A stretch of 64,000 nucleotides of DNA, from assembly GCF_001949145.1 (NCBI RefSeq), contig NW_019091549.1, positions 60,001 to 124,000 of the forward strand, read 5' to 3'. Positions 1 to 12,544 of the stretch are shown piece by piece. This DNA is from Acanthaster planci (Eukaryota; Echinodermata; Asteroidea; Valvatida; Acanthasteridae). The position numbers and the translations under genes were made by a program. How positions within the stretch are numbered: position 1 is the stretch's first letter; every line of letters begins with the position of its first letter. Below the pieces are notes generated by a model, which did not search any database, had not been told where the DNA came from, and saw nothing but the letters and a program-made list of their open reading frames with translations.

Positions 1-29
1 TGAGGTCTGCCGAACGCTTTACTCAAACA

Positions 30-235
30 CTACGGAATATGTCATAATGGCTCCGAGCTGGACCAAGACAGGGCGCAACTTTCCAAGCAACGAGGGCTCC
101 TTTGGTATTAACTACGCATCGCTAGTTCACGAACGACTATGAAACGTAAGCGTTGCAGTCGCATCGCTACCATCAAAATGAACACTCCCGACCAACATGG
201 CTCTTTTAAACCGATGAGGGGTGGTTTTGCTCAGG
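30..235. repeat. Dispersed repeat, copy 1 (second copy at 24877-25078)
   Basis: Shares an ordered series of matching blocks with 24877-25078: ACGGAA, AGCTGGACCAAGA, AGCAAC.GGG, GTTCA.GAACGACTATGAAA, GCTACCA.CAAAA.GAA and a final GATGAGGGGTG-like word. No open frame and no terminal repeats are seen. Type unknown. Confidence 0.6.
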
Positions 236-2014
236 GAGGAGAGGATACGACTTCCCTGTTTGCTCAGACGATAATTTTGTCATTAATTGTGAATTTATCG
301 ACCTGACGTTGAGGGCAGTGTCGATTGTCGGTCGCATCATTTCTTACTGTCCGGAAGACTCAAATTATAGGCCTACATGTACATGTATGTGTATACTGTT
401 TTAGACGTGAAGACGATTAAATACCATGAAATCAAGACACTGCGTGAACTTTTACTACTATACTGCAAATTACATTCATGTGTGCATGTTTACATGTCGA
501 CTGCATGAAAAATTCGTTACAGTGAATTCCCAGTAAATCAGATGGACATTTTGTGTTTACATCCTTATTAGCAGGAAAATTCATCTCTAAACCGATTCTG
601 CATGACCTCTTGGTAAGAAAAACAGGAAGAGAACAGAGAAAGACCAAGCTCCATGCCAAAAGACCAAAGACCACGTCATAAAAGGCCGGTTTATACCTCG
701 CGTAAACGCAACCACGAACGCGAATTGTGACGTCAGATTGCCAATTCAAAAATGAACACATTTAAACTTGGGCAAGATGTCGCTGCAAATTTTTCGAGAC
801 GTGAAATGCACTTCGCTTTCACATTCGCCTGAAGTATGAACCGGTCTTTCCATGTAATGCTAAACACCTTAGAAATGAAAACAGTAAGTAAAGAAAAAAT
901 CACGGAGTAGCGGGGAGAAATAGATCCCTTGCAGTTGATATTCGGTAATACAGTGTAGCACTGAAAAAAACCGTTATGTGCGATCTCTCTATTAAAGTTT
1001 GGATAAATTGGGAGGAGACGGGGATTAGGAAAAGATATTTGGGGTAGCCCTCCCTCGTATACTTCCTGTGGAAATCAATTCAGGGGGTTCGATCATTGCA
1101 CCAAGCCCGTTGGATCTCGGTGTTGAAATTAAAATTGAAATATGACCAGTATACCCTCGAGCAGAGTCTATTATGTTCCGTATCCAATAACGTATAATTA
1201 TTAGAAAGCGCCTTTATGCGTCCTGTCAAAACGACGCATGGATGATGTCGAAGTAATTTTATTCTCCTACAATCGCTTCAAACAAATTTAACTTTAGGGA
1301 ATGATAAAATTGTCGACTACATTCAACCCTACGAGGGCATTGGTTTAACTTAAAATAGATGTAAATTTTGTGGTCATCAGGCAAGCAAATGAATATGTTT
1401 CTCAGAGCTGAATAATAAGAGCATCGTGGTCGCTATTTGTAGTTTAGGTGTCACCCTTACGTTTGAATGGATTGCATGGAACATATTTTGTGAAACTACT
1501 GTATTTCAATTCCGCCACTTTCGTCTTTTTGGGCTCGCAGATCATTTCCATGAAAAATTGGATCTTGGTCGGATCTAGACTGGTTCCCGTCCCGGACGTT
1601 TTAAAGACGTCCTCCGAACGTAGGGACCGGTAGCGGGTAATGAATTCGGCAGAATCCTGCCGGTTGTATGTAAATGAGTAAACGATGCCCGCTCAGTGCA
1701 CAAATCAAGCAGGAGCTTATAGCATATTTTGCTTTTTTCTTTTTCGTTGCCTAAAATAACTTCACTATAAATGGTTATTTATCTAAAACGTAACACAATA
1801 ACCACTGATTTGAAATAAATCGCTGTAAAACAATAAATAATTTACCACACTGTGATCATGCAACAGAGGCCTAGCAAGGATAGGCAGTTGTATTTTATTC
1901 GCCGCCCCACTGAAACATATTTCTTTTAAGTAATGCCATTGACCTGACAAAAACTTAAATACTCAGTATCCAAATTGACAGGGCTAATAGCACACGTTAA
2001 ATTGCAGCTAGCTA
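236..2014. other. Noncoding stretch upstream of gene 1
   Basis: AT-rich, with stops in all frames and no exon pattern or repeat that I can name. It may include distal regulatory sequence of gene 1, but nothing in it shows that. Confidence 0.5.
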
Positions 2015-2990
2015 CCGGTCCCTGTACTAGAAATTTTACTAATAAATTCATAATTATACACGCATGCGCATAAATGGCCTTGGCGGCAAGGGCCATGGAG
2101 GGTGCACCACTAGAAATAAATTCCCATAGACAGCAGTGATAAATCCCCATACTTCACAAATATTTAAGAAACACTCACAACTCATCTCACAGGTGTTCAA
2201 GCTGCACAGAAAAATGATGTTCCACATGTCCTCTTTCATTTTCCTTTCAATTTTCGTGGGCTTGACAAATGAATTTTTGAGAAATTTTCACCAGAGGCAG
2301 AACACCCCTAAAATGCAGAAAATTTCCCTGTCCAGAAAAGTAGCCATTTTGAAAAAACATCCCTCTGCAAAATGGCCCAAACAGTTCTACTTTCGGACCC
2401 GATTGCATCCAAATTGCTCAGAATTGGAAGCCCTAAGTCCGGCCCAGAGGTTCAGTCTCATATTTCTTCAATTCCCCAGTTCCATGACTCTCAGGACCCT
2501 CTAATATAGAATATTTTGAAAATAAATTTTATTAATGAGCTCGGCAGACATGTTTCTGGCCTAAATACGAAGGTGCACCCTTGAAAATGTATAGGGGCGC
2601 GATTTTTATCTTTTCTCTCAGATTGTCTGGCTTTGTTTAGTTTTTTCTTCAGAAAATCCCATTAAATCGTTTTGCTATTAGTTTCTTCTCTAAGAGGGCT
2701 TTTCAGTGCTCTTAAAGACTTTACAATCGGGATTTTTCCAGCGCTTACGAGATTAAGCGTGAAAAATTCCGCGTAGATTAGAAATTAATAGCAAAAACGC
2801 TTTAATGTGGTTTTATGACGGAAAACTTACTAAAGCCAGAAAACCGTACCTGAGAGAAAAATGATCAAAATCACACCCCTGTACATACATTTTAAATGGC
2901 TCTTGCCGCCCAAGCCATTGTGTGCATGCGTGCATAATTATGAATTTATTAGAGAAAGGTCTATAGGGCCAGGGACAGGGGTCCCTATAC
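2015..2990. mobile_element. Foldback (long inverted repeat) element split by a nested insertion
   Basis: The left arm (about 2015-2108 plus 2572-2700) is the inverted complement of the right arm (about 2780-2985). Examples: AATAAATTCATAATTAT.CACGCATGC and GGCGGCAAGGGCCAT on the left match the reverse of 2896-2955, and TTTTCTCTCAG.....TTTTTGCTATTA matches the reverse of 2790-2865. The arms enclose a loop of about 80 bases. No open frame, so it is a nonautonomous element of about 510 bases before the insertion. Confidence 0.75.
2109..2571. mobile_element. 463-bp insertion within the foldback element, flanked by 8-bp direct repeats
   Basis: GGTGCACC occurs at 2101-2108 and again at 2572-2579. 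Removing the segment between them restores a left arm that pairs with the uninterrupted right arm (GGGCCAT...AAAATGTAT...GGGG.G.GATTTT). An 8-bp duplication is typical of hAT-type insertions, but I see no matching terminal inverted repeats. GGTGCACC is itself a palindrome, which weakens the argument slightly. Confidence 0.6.
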
Positions 2991-3070
2991 TAATACAATT
3001 GGGGCGGGGACCAGTCTAGGTTGGACCCATATGTGTGACACTAGGTGGCGCTACTCACAATGAAAATAAA

Positions 3071-3204
3071 GTATCAGGCCGTGTCCAAATCACTTGGCTA
3101 CTGCTGGAAATTACGCACGAATCTGTGGCACTGGCCGCGACCAGTTCGCATTATGTCGTGTGTAAATTCCGGCCGTAGCCAAGTGATTCGGACACGGCCG
3201 TATA
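3071..3204. mobile_element. Short foldback MITE with TA flanks
   Basis: GGCCGTGTCCAAATCACTTG near 3078 is mirrored by CAAGTGATTCGGACACGGCC ending at 3199, with the pairing extended inward through GGCTAC.GC.GGAA. The outer flanks are TA on both sides, as for TA-target elements. About 130 bases with no coding capacity. Confidence 0.75.
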
Positions 3205-4153
3205 TTATCGACTCTTGTAAAGAATATTGTTTTGGCAAACTTAACGTTATAAAAAGAAAGGAGAATCCCATTTAGTGAATTCTTGTGTCTTCTTTGTTTT
3301 ACTAATCCTTTTATAACAACGTCCTTTTGTCTAGTCCCTTTCACTTTGAGAAAACGAGAGCCAATCTGCATCGAGTTTTATCGGTATCCAAGTTTCTCGT
3401 GTTACCCTGGCACATGAGACCAGTAAAGTGTTTCAGCGGAAAATAAAAAAAGCGAAAAATATTCTCAAGTTGAATTCAGGCCCATTGAAAACAGAGTCAA
3501 ATCAACATTGTTCGGGGCCCAATAATATGCGCACCAACATCCATGAGGCATCTGAAACACACGTTGAATTATTGTATGGTCCATAATCTTTTACTTTCTT
3601 TTCATTACATTTTGAGTTATTCCCTCAAAACAAAATTACCCTCCAAGAAGTGATTTTTCCAAAGTCTGCTTGTAGCCCGGCATTTTCAAGTGACAACCCT
3701 CAACTTTCTGGGGCACTTAGGACTATTTTTCAATGGTATTTTGTAACCATCCTGCTCTCAGATGAAAGCCCAAAGACCCAGGGAGTTGATTCTGGCAAAG
3801 ATTTACACAATCTCACCATTTGGGGGGCCATACAATCTCCTTTTTCAAAAGATACTGTTGGGGGCACTTTTAATGCTAATGAGCTGGCCAGAAATTCTCG
3901 CTTGAATTAGTGGACTGCACCCTTTAGTACATGGCATGCACTGCAGAAGAAAAGTGACTTGCTGCGCCGGCAACCAGCTACTGGCGGGTACGGGTACTTA
4001 CCGGTTGCGCCGAGTACCTGTTATGACCTTTCACCCCACGCGGAAAATAGCGTCTGCTACACTTTTCGTTCCAGGACGTCCTAAAAAAAAGTGGTCAACA
4101 TCAACTCTCCGAAAACCAGTTTCTGGAGTAATTAATTTATAAAGTCAGGCAAG
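3205..4153. other. Noncoding stretch before gene 1 start
   Basis: Presumably holds the promoter and 5' UTR of gene 1. I see no TATA box at a convincing distance and no further repeat. An in-frame TAA at 4133-4135 closes the frame ahead of the start codon. Confidence 0.45.
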
Positions 4154-7100
4154 ATGCCGGAGCAAACAGTGTCAAAGTCTGAAGGCACTCAGACAGACTC
4201 GATTCCATTCATTTTTTCCCTTGATCCGGCGTACATCGAGTACGGGCGGTCGGGCCTCCTGCTGCTGGTGTTCTTGGTGGCAATGTGGGCCCGCAACAGG
4301 CGGACCTGGATCCTCGTGGACACGGTCGCTGTCTGCGTATTCGGCCTGGCGTTCATGTTCATCCCAGAAAAGCTTCTTACCTTTCAAGTTAGTGCCCATA
4401 GAAGACAATGCATTTGCGCACATATTCTAAGTGTAAATTCTGTAGAATATTTAGGGCCTACATATTCTGGTAATTTGTTAATTATCACTGTCCAGTAGGC
4501 TACATCAGGTCATTTATTATAGGGAAAATGTTTCTGACACGTCTTTGGCATCATACTCCCATGCCAGTGCTGAATAGATTCGTAATGAATGGTTCAGCAG
4601 CTCCTGACTACACAAACTGGACATTTCTAAATCTGTATCCTCCAAAGCCAACTTTAGAGAAAATGGAAGTGAGTGAAGTGGTTACATATTGATTGGAGTT
4701 TTCAAACTGTCTTTCACATCCACTTCCATTCTAGTGGGTTGATGGAAGAGGCATATAATACATGGGCCCGTATTACATGAAGCTTGGATAAGTTGTGCAA
4801 CTCACACTGGGGTACCCTTGCTGAAATAAGGTTGGATGAATGAATGAAACAAAAATTAACGTTTCCCAAGTCTCCTCTTTGTCTTCTATTTAATGCTTGA
4901 ATGCTTCTATTTAACACATTTTGATGTTTAAATTACTGTTTTGTGACATACATGTACTCTCAGAACAGAACCGGGTATTTAAAAAAAAGAAGAACGGAAA
5001 ACTGTACCATCTCGCGCTCGTCTCTGGCAATTAATCACAGTGAAGAGATGATACCATAAAATTAATACCGGCAACCTTAGGTCCAAAATAGGCTATGCTT
5101 TTACACATAACATTTGCCTCGACAAGTTGTTTGAATCGGAACCTCCGACTTGGCTGGGTACTCAAACCCTTGACAGTTTTATTTGTTACATAAGCCTCTC
5201 TTCAAGCTCAAAGAAAAGAATGAACGATAATCGGTGGGGCAAAGTTGAAATGGGGCGAAGTGACTGACACCCGTTTCAATGATGATAGGCCTAGGATGTT
5301 TTAACACTTGACACATGAATCAAATTTGCATGGCTGGGTTTACCAGTAAGAAAGTCACATTTTCTCACAATTTACAGTTTGAAATTTTCCCCAAAATAGG
5401 GTCAGTGCAATAAAGAGAGCATCGCCTTCTGTTTTTTGGGGACTGACCAGTTTTACAAGATTAAAATGACAAAAAATGGGGGTCCCCAAGTACTGTATTC
5501 AATCTCCAAGGTCTGGGCTTACTGACAAGTATCAGTTATAAAGTATGACGCACTTTTCAATGTTACATGTATGTTAGCAGTGACAATTAACAATTGTTGT
5601 GTTCAAAACGTCATATCCCACACCAAAGCGGTCAACAAGTGTTAATGTCATACCTCTGTCTTAAGGAATTCATCCAAATAAACAAGCTCTGAATTTCAGA
5701 AGACGATAGGCCTATACGTACTGTCAAACTGTACAATTAACCTATACACGGACGTAAACGATGTCGTCTGCAAATGCACTGTTCCCTCAATTCCTTTAAT
5801 TGTGTGAACTTTAATATGAAACTAGTGTGGGTACCAGTGAGTACATATAGTCTGGTTAGCGGTCCCCGCATTACCATATAATGCTGCAGGGATGGGAACA
5901 AGTCTGTTGTATGAGCACGATCATTGATCAAATTCCCTGGTAGCCTATGTAGAAAACGTATCATGGTACCACGCAAAACTGACTAAAGGAGCAGAAATGT
6001 TTGCTCTCGACCTTCCCAAAGCGCTTCTGTCTCACACAGTATCGGCAGAAAGAGATATCTTATGGTGAGTGTGATGCGGATATATCGCCCTGTCGTTTAA
6101 TCTTTCTAAGCCAAAAAATGGAAAGTATCCAAGACAGAGTTATGACAATAATAACTGCTACTAAATTTGCCAATATAAAAATGAATGAGCATCGCTCCTG
6201 TCTTCCTCTAGAACCATGGGGTTCGGCGGAATGACGAGCCCTATACTAGACCTACTTAGCACAATACTTGCCATCAGTTAATTGGTTAATTACAAAATAT
6301 AGCTTTTGCTTTCTCCTGAATGTTCAGGTGGTTAGCAAAGTCAAGATAGAGGGCATCATAGTCATGCTGTGTCGAACCTTTGGTTCCTTCATGATTGGTT
6401 CCGGCTTGTCCTGGTTCTTCCTGCGCAAGTCGACCGACAACTACACGCAAGTCATGCTGCTGGCTACCAGGGTTGTGGTAAGGCATTGCTACGTGTAGAT
6501 ACAGTGGTAGACAGATAAATGAATGTTTATGCATGCAGTGGTTAGAACAATTTCATGAGGTGACAGGTGAAATGTTCCATGCCTCAAGGTGAATTATTTG
6601 TCACCTGCATTAATCCTCATCTGTTAAAACAAAAGACCCTCCTATATTTGCCTCCGACATATTGCAAAACAGATTGGTGTCCGAAGCGCCAACCCATTGC
6701 CTTGCAGTGATAGACGGGTTCCCGTCCCTACATTTTTGTTCCCTGTTTTTACTGGGAATGAAATATGTAAAATGGGGACGGGAAACAGTCAATTAAAGTT
6801 CTGTTCAATAGATACTGTGGGATGGAACAGGTGATCCACGATCCACCAATCGGATAACTAAGATTTATGTATGCAGGTGTATTTTATAAAGACAAACATG
6901 AGGCATCAGCCAACCCAACTAATAAAATCCATATTCACTTACATGCACCTGTAGATGTAGTTTTTGAAAACTTGACATTTTTCCATGCAGGGCAATTCAG
7001 CTCTCTTGGTGTCTATGTACGTGGCCAGGACCCAGGGCAAACTACTGAATGAGCAAGTGAGTGCTTAGGGCAGGAGGTTTTGGGCTTTCTCCCCTTTTCT

Positions 7101-9615
7101 TCCAATTTGTGTACCTTTTCCTTGATTATGGGACCCCATTCTCAAAAACGGAGAGCCATTTTTACCCAGGAAGAGACCTTTGCTTCCAAAAAATCTCCCA
7201 AATCCACTTCAGGTCAGTGTTACTCTCCCTTTATCATTAGCCACCAAAATTCACCAAACTATTTTCTAAAGAGATCATCATTGTTTTGTTTGATGAAAGT
7301 TAGACCCGTGCTCAAATTTAAAATAAACCCTATTTTTTTGCTGTGTTGAATTTTGGAACTCTTATAACATAACATTGGGAATGGTGATGTCATCCTATAA
7401 TGTATTGCCAAGAATGGCATCACAATGGAGACCCATCGTTGGCACATGGTATTGGGAACCAGTCTTTTTCTCCCACCTAAGACCAGCACCAGCAAATTTC
7501 CAATTGCTTGTATTGGAAGGAATTTTCTGTTACCAAATTGCTGCGCTATTAAAAGTAAACTGACCACTGTAGACATTTCACTTTTTAACTGCCGCTTATA
7601 ATGTGTTTTAGGTATGGAAAGCTAATGTTGAAACTGTTGTGCTAATAACAGTCGATTTCGTGATCTTCCTGTAATAGTTTGTGAGGTTTGGAGTCTTGGG
7701 CGCGGTCCTCTGGACGCTCGGCAGCGCCCTGTACTTCCTGGCGGCCAAAAACTACGGCGGCCACACCCAACTGGACAGCTGGCTTAACTTCCACCTGCGG
7801 TTCGACTTCTTCCTGTCCTTGATGTTTGGTCTGTTCTGGTACTCGTACCCTGCGCTGGTGCTGAAGATGCATGTTCCGGTAAGTAAGCAGCGAGGCCGTC
7901 AAGACGGATTTACATTTGAAGTGCTTCCCAGAGAGGGCAAAGGATCTCGTTGTCCGTACATTACACTCAAATATTGGTGTCGTCTGCTGGCTAGCAGGGC
8001 TGTGAGGATTTATATTCGGATGTCCGATTGATTGTAAATCAAATATTGAATATTTATTTTTGTAATCAAATATTCGGAAGTGAAAATCAGTCAAACATGA
8101 AAAGGAAAACTTCAATTTCATGATTACAAATTTAAAGCATATTTCAAGGTGTTCCAAGTAAACTTAATCTGAATGCATATGCCCGACAGTAAAGCCCAAA
8201 AGTACTTTTCCTTCAAGTTTTTTATTTTTGTGAAACCATGTTTATTTTGTTTTTGCTTGTGGGAATCTGGTACAACCAAATATAACACTGCCCTAGTATA
8301 AGTTTTCATTCAATAATGTTGTTGTTTGCACTACAAAGCGACATATACAACAACTGTGGTGTACCATGAAGTGACTGCACCATCCGCAGACTTTGTAAAC
8401 ATGAAACATCTATTCATGATATGTAAGTTCGTGGTGTGACGGTCGATTTGTACTCCACAAAAGGTGGCCTTTTGTCAGCATCCTCAGGAGGAACTGATCA
8501 AAGGAAATTAAAGAAAATAAAAAAGAAATGGACAGATTAAAAGGCCAGCCCAAGCTACATTTGTACTTGAAATATGAAATTCAATACTAAAAACTGCATC
8601 AAGAAGCCAAAAGTGTGATTGTTTAATCTATTAAAGTGGTCGCTACACAAATCTGTAAAATTAATATCTCCTGTGTTGATTTATATCAACTCCCCCCCCC
8701 AAAAAAAATTGAATTTCAGTGGCTGGTGTTTAGAAATTTTCAGAGAAATTTGGTGAATCATTCCCCCATGAAAAGTTTGTTTCCCCACTCTCTAGCTAAT
8801 CAAGTTTTGATTGCAGTGATGAAAAAGTGAGTTTGATGGGGGGATGTAACAATGCGTAATTTTAACCAGTTAATGAAAAATGTGCATCGGTGCAAAGAGA
8901 GTCTGAGGAGAGTTTGTTTGCCGTGTCGCTGACAGGAGTCCACCGTGAAAATCAACGATGTGCATGTTCTCCTGGAGCAGGCGGTTGGGGCCATGCTGAT
9001 TGGCTCGGCCATCCTGAGTGCTGTGGCCCCGGGGTTCATGTTTCACGAGGACAAGAGGAATGTCCTCCTCTGCAGGATCCTGGTGAGTTCCAGCCATCTT
9101 TGTCTGGTTTCCTGAGCGAGCCAACCTCACAGTATTGGAATATAAACACTCAGCAAGGTCACCAGACCGATGTACATGTATGCTCCATCCACCATTTGTG
9201 TCTAAAATTGGCTTCCAGACCTATGGTTCTGTCTGTTATCGGCATGTGCCTATATATATTTGAAACCAGCAAAGACCTAGACATGATTCCAGGTAGTAGA
9301 TTAAGATTGAGCCTGGCTTCAGTCTGGGGTTTAGTAAGGAAAAACTTAATTGCCTAGCAAAGATTTGGATTGGAACAATTTTGCTGTTTTACAAACGATA
9401 TGTTACCAGATGATATTTGTATTGTTTTCCAGACTATTATCTTGGTGGTGGTGACGTCACTCTCGTCCCTGGACCATTCAGACATTGACAAGAGCGTCAT
9501 GCTGGGCCACTTGGTGGGTGTGACCTGGCTCATCAATGCCGGCCTGGGGTACTTTGCCCCCCATGAGACGGATGGGTACTGGAGCGGCCGGAACAGAGCC
9601 AACAAGAAGGACTAG
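4154..9615 (+). CDS. Uncharacterised multi-pass membrane protein with duplicated four-helix unit (6 exons, 326 aa)
   Basis: Exons 4154-4387, 6328-6477, 6991-7056, 7678-7878, 8936-9082 and 9433-9615 all end in phase 0, each with a GT donor and AG acceptor, and join into one open frame of 326 codons plus stop. The start ATG at 4154 has A at -3 and an in-frame TAA at 4133, so it is well placed if the first exon is not spliced upstream. The product has about nine hydrophobic segments, no signal-peptide cleavage pattern and a polar tail ending NRANKKD. After one N-terminal helix (GLLLLVFLVAMW) the protein consists of two similar units of about 125 residues. VKIEGIIVML and FMIGSGLS in the first match VKINDVHVLL and MLIGSAIL in the second, and the intron positions coincide. 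I do not recognise the family. The helix pattern is loosely like four-helix DUF4345 or TP53I11-type proteins, which is only an impression. Function is unknown; an integral membrane location is inferred. Confidence 0.87.
4388..9432 (+). other. Introns of the membrane-protein gene
   Basis: Five introns: 4388-6327, 6478-6990, 7057-7677, 7879-8935 and 9083-9432. All have GT donors and AG acceptors; the first donor is the less usual GTTAGT. I see no additional exon with coding character in them. Intron 4 holds an AT-rich repeat (about 8020-8290) related to one in a laminin intron. The others hold nothing I can name. Confidence 0.7.
8020..8290. repeat. AT-rich dispersed repeat, copy 1
   Basis: Carries CAAATATT words (CAAATATTGAATATTTATTT), then GATTACAAA, ATGCCCGACAGTA and a run of TTTGTG. 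The same words occur in a similar order at 31255-31560 (CAAATATTC, GATTACAAAG, ATGCCCAACAGTA). Similarity is patchy; an old interspersed element is the likeliest explanation. Confidence 0.4.
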
Positions 9616-9790
9616 GAGGGTGCAGTAGAGAGGGGCAGGGTATGGTTTATATGGACAGGCAGAGAGACATTTTACCACCAGGAGAAATATGGATGATGAA
9701 AGCAGGTTCATTCCTCGCTCAAAATTCATTTTTCTTGTTTTATGAGGCCAGCCACAGTGGGCAGACAGTGAAATAAAAATGCGTTGACTT
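9616..9790 (+). other. 3' UTR and polyadenylation signal of the membrane-protein gene
   Basis: The stretch after the TAG stop at 9613-9615 has no open frame. A canonical AATAAA lies at 9772-9777, so cleavage is expected shortly after about 9790. That gives a short 3' UTR of roughly 175-190 nt. The end point is inferred from the hexamer only. Confidence 0.55.
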
Positions 9791-12544
9791 TTAAGAAAAT
9801 TGCAGTGTTTATTGCAATGTTCTTTAAGAATTGAAGATGTGGTGCTTTTTTCTCAAATTTTGGGGGATCCAATTGAATTGTGAGTTTCTATTTTGTGTAA
9901 ATGTTATTATTTTTTTAATGAAATTTGTTGACCTATCGTGGACCTAAATTTCCAGAAAAACTGAGGTTTTGTACCTCTCTGCCCAGATTCTGTGCCATGC
10001 TTGAAGAGTGTTCATACCGGTTTGTTTATCAAGTGAGTCTTTGGAATCTTTCCCTGTAAAAAGTTAGAATATAGTTTTCTCTGTAATGTAGATTAGTTTG
10101 TAATTTTTAACTGATGGTTATAGTATCTAGTGCAGTACATTTGTATTTTAACATTTGGGTAATGTGATTATTTAGAATGAGTGCCGTGTAGAATCACTAT
10201 TTTGCTTTTCTGTAGTTTTGCTTTTATTTGCTTTCTGAAAATATCAACATTGCTCCTCTTGTACTTGCCATTTTTCTGTTTCTTGATGCTTTTTATATAA
10301 ATTGGCAGTCAGAGTTTGTTTTTTACACTGATCAATGAATATTTTTAACCACTTGCTGCTGGGGAGCCCGGTTTCGGGCACATATTCTTTATATGCGTAG
10401 CCAGGGTCTCCAAAATCAGACAAAGGGAACTGGGCCTTGTAACAAAAGACCAGGCTGCTGGGAATTACCAGCATTTTTTCACTGTCAATAGTGGAGAAAA
10501 TCCAGCATTTTTTTGCAACAAAAGCGCTCTACCACCACAGTGATGAGCCACACAGTACCGCTGCACTCTAATCTGGCCCCTATTGAAAAGAGGTCAGCAG
10601 TGCACTGCCGGTTTCGGGAACAAAAGGAAATTACACAACACCGCACAATCTGGGCTCTTTTTACAAGGCGGCAGGCCTAGCTGAAATACTCAAGCATCAA
10701 TAGATGTTGTCTATCATGTGGGTGTACTTGTCCAGAAAATGAAGATATGAATTTTTGAAGAATTTAGAAAACAGAAAACAATGAAAAAGATTTGTCCCAG
10801 CAGAATCAACATTCACAAATGCCCCTGGCGTGATGTGGTTAATCATTTGAAACGGAGGGTGCTTCTGAAGTTGAGCAGGCTTGTCCAGACAATGCCGATG
10901 GTACATGTACCGCAGGCTGTGCGAGTGTGGGCCCGCATCAGATGAAACCATACAGTTCTATTCAGTTGCCAGGTATCCGAAAATTACAAGTTTCCAAACA
11001 AGACATTTCATGCTACCTTAGGCTTTTGTGTACATCTAGGATATGTATCTATCCTTTGTTTTAAAATGAAAACAGTTGAGCGCATTAGAAGTGCAATAAT
11101 AGGTGCCACCCAGTGGAGAAAACTTTTATTAGATTTTGAGACGTAGTTTACCACTGTGCTGAAGGATACAGGGCACCATCTGAAAACTATGTGTGAGTGT
11201 GTATCTCAGTTGAATGGTTTCCAGCTGATCTTTCACTGCTGCAGTTTGCAATGGGCCATCACTCATCCCACCTGCTCTTACAGGGCACCGGGAAGAGCAA
11301 CTCTGGGGCTGCATGATGTAGTCTTTTGTTGAGCACTCTTTGGGTCGAGTTCATCTAAACAGTAACAGAGATCAGCTCTTCTGTGTGTATGCAAGTTGTG
11401 CAAACTGAATGTATTTGCATGAATTAGAACCCACAAATTATGCTACGCACGTCTGTTGATGTGACGTAATTCCTTCACAAGAGTTTGTGAAGGACATTTA
11501 CCCTTCTCAGCACCTTGTAAGAGCAGTGGAGATGATCAAAGAGTAGGCCCCGGAACTCACAGGGTGACAATTGATGGTTGGACTCTCAAGTCAACTATTT
11601 GGAATTGGGATCTGGAGCACAGTTGAATCAATTTTTTGTAACTAAGCACAGAGGGTACCATCAAGCAATTCTTTCATGGCCAAATTACATGCATAGTCGT
11701 TGCTCGAACCTGCTCCTGGCATCACTTTTAAAATTTAAATAGCCTTATGCACTGATGACGTGTCACTGTGTTTCACGCAATGCATGGTGGGATAGAATAT
11801 GGGTCATAACACCAACAGGTGCATGCGCGCAGTGTGGAACTGTGCTGTACTTGCATGCGTGTTCAGCATTGACCCAGATTTCTTTGAAATACAGCACAGC
11901 CGATGCACACAACAAAAATTTGAAGTCAAAAATGCTGATGCACACGGCAATCACAGTAATTGACTTCCTTTGAGAGAAACCTGTACAGCAATGACCCCCA
12001 TTCCCACCAGTGCATGCAGTGAACACTCATATGTTATCAATGCATAGGGCTATGGAAGCCTACGAATGTGATAGATTGATGCATTCAAAAGTCAGGGTCG
12101 TTTGACCTCCCAAGTTTCACGGGGAGTTAACAGCTGTATAAACCTGTGGCATAAAATAGATCGGTATTTTTTTTTATCTTGCTGCTTTTACTGTCTGTGT
12201 ATAGGTACATGTAATTAACTAAAAGTAGTTTGATTTAGATGTTTCTGCAAGGGTATTCTTTCATCAACTGCATTTGTACTAGAATGTCGTTACATTTTTG
12301 CAAAAAATGCAGCAAAACTGGGATTGTGAATTAAAAGCCATTCCAGAGAACCATAATCACTACGCATTTTGCCAATGTTTACTATTGTACATTGTATCAG
12401 GCTTTTTTTTAATTTTGATAAAATTATTGGTACCCAAGGTAAACCATTATTGGAACAGATTTTGGTATTTACAGAATTATTTGACTGCCAAAAAGGACAA
12501 TTGTATGTGCCTGTATTTAATTCTTAATTTCTAAATACCTGTTT
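9791..12544. other. Spacer between convergent 3' ends, first part
   Basis: Apart from MITE copy A (10345-10842) I see no exon, RNA gene or named repeat. Frames are closed throughout. Confidence 0.5.
10345..10842. mobile_element. TTAA-flanked piggyBac-like MITE, copy A
   Basis: Begins TTAACCACTTGCTGCTGGGG and ends CCCTGGCGTGATGTGGTTAA, the inverted form. Internal landmarks shared by the family are GCCTTGTAACAAAAGACC, GCTGCTGGGAATT, ATCTGGCCCCTATTGAAAAG and GCACAATCTGGGCTC. The TTAA at both outer edges is the piggyBac-type target duplication. No transposase frame, so nonautonomous. Confidence 0.8.

Noticed and set aside
2136-2504. 122-codon plus-strand frame
   Set aside because: Lies inside the 463-bp insertion in a foldback element, with no family resemblance or splice context.
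7642-8157. 171-codon minus-strand frame
   Set aside because: Antisense shadow of exon 4 of the membrane-protein gene, extended into AT-rich intron.
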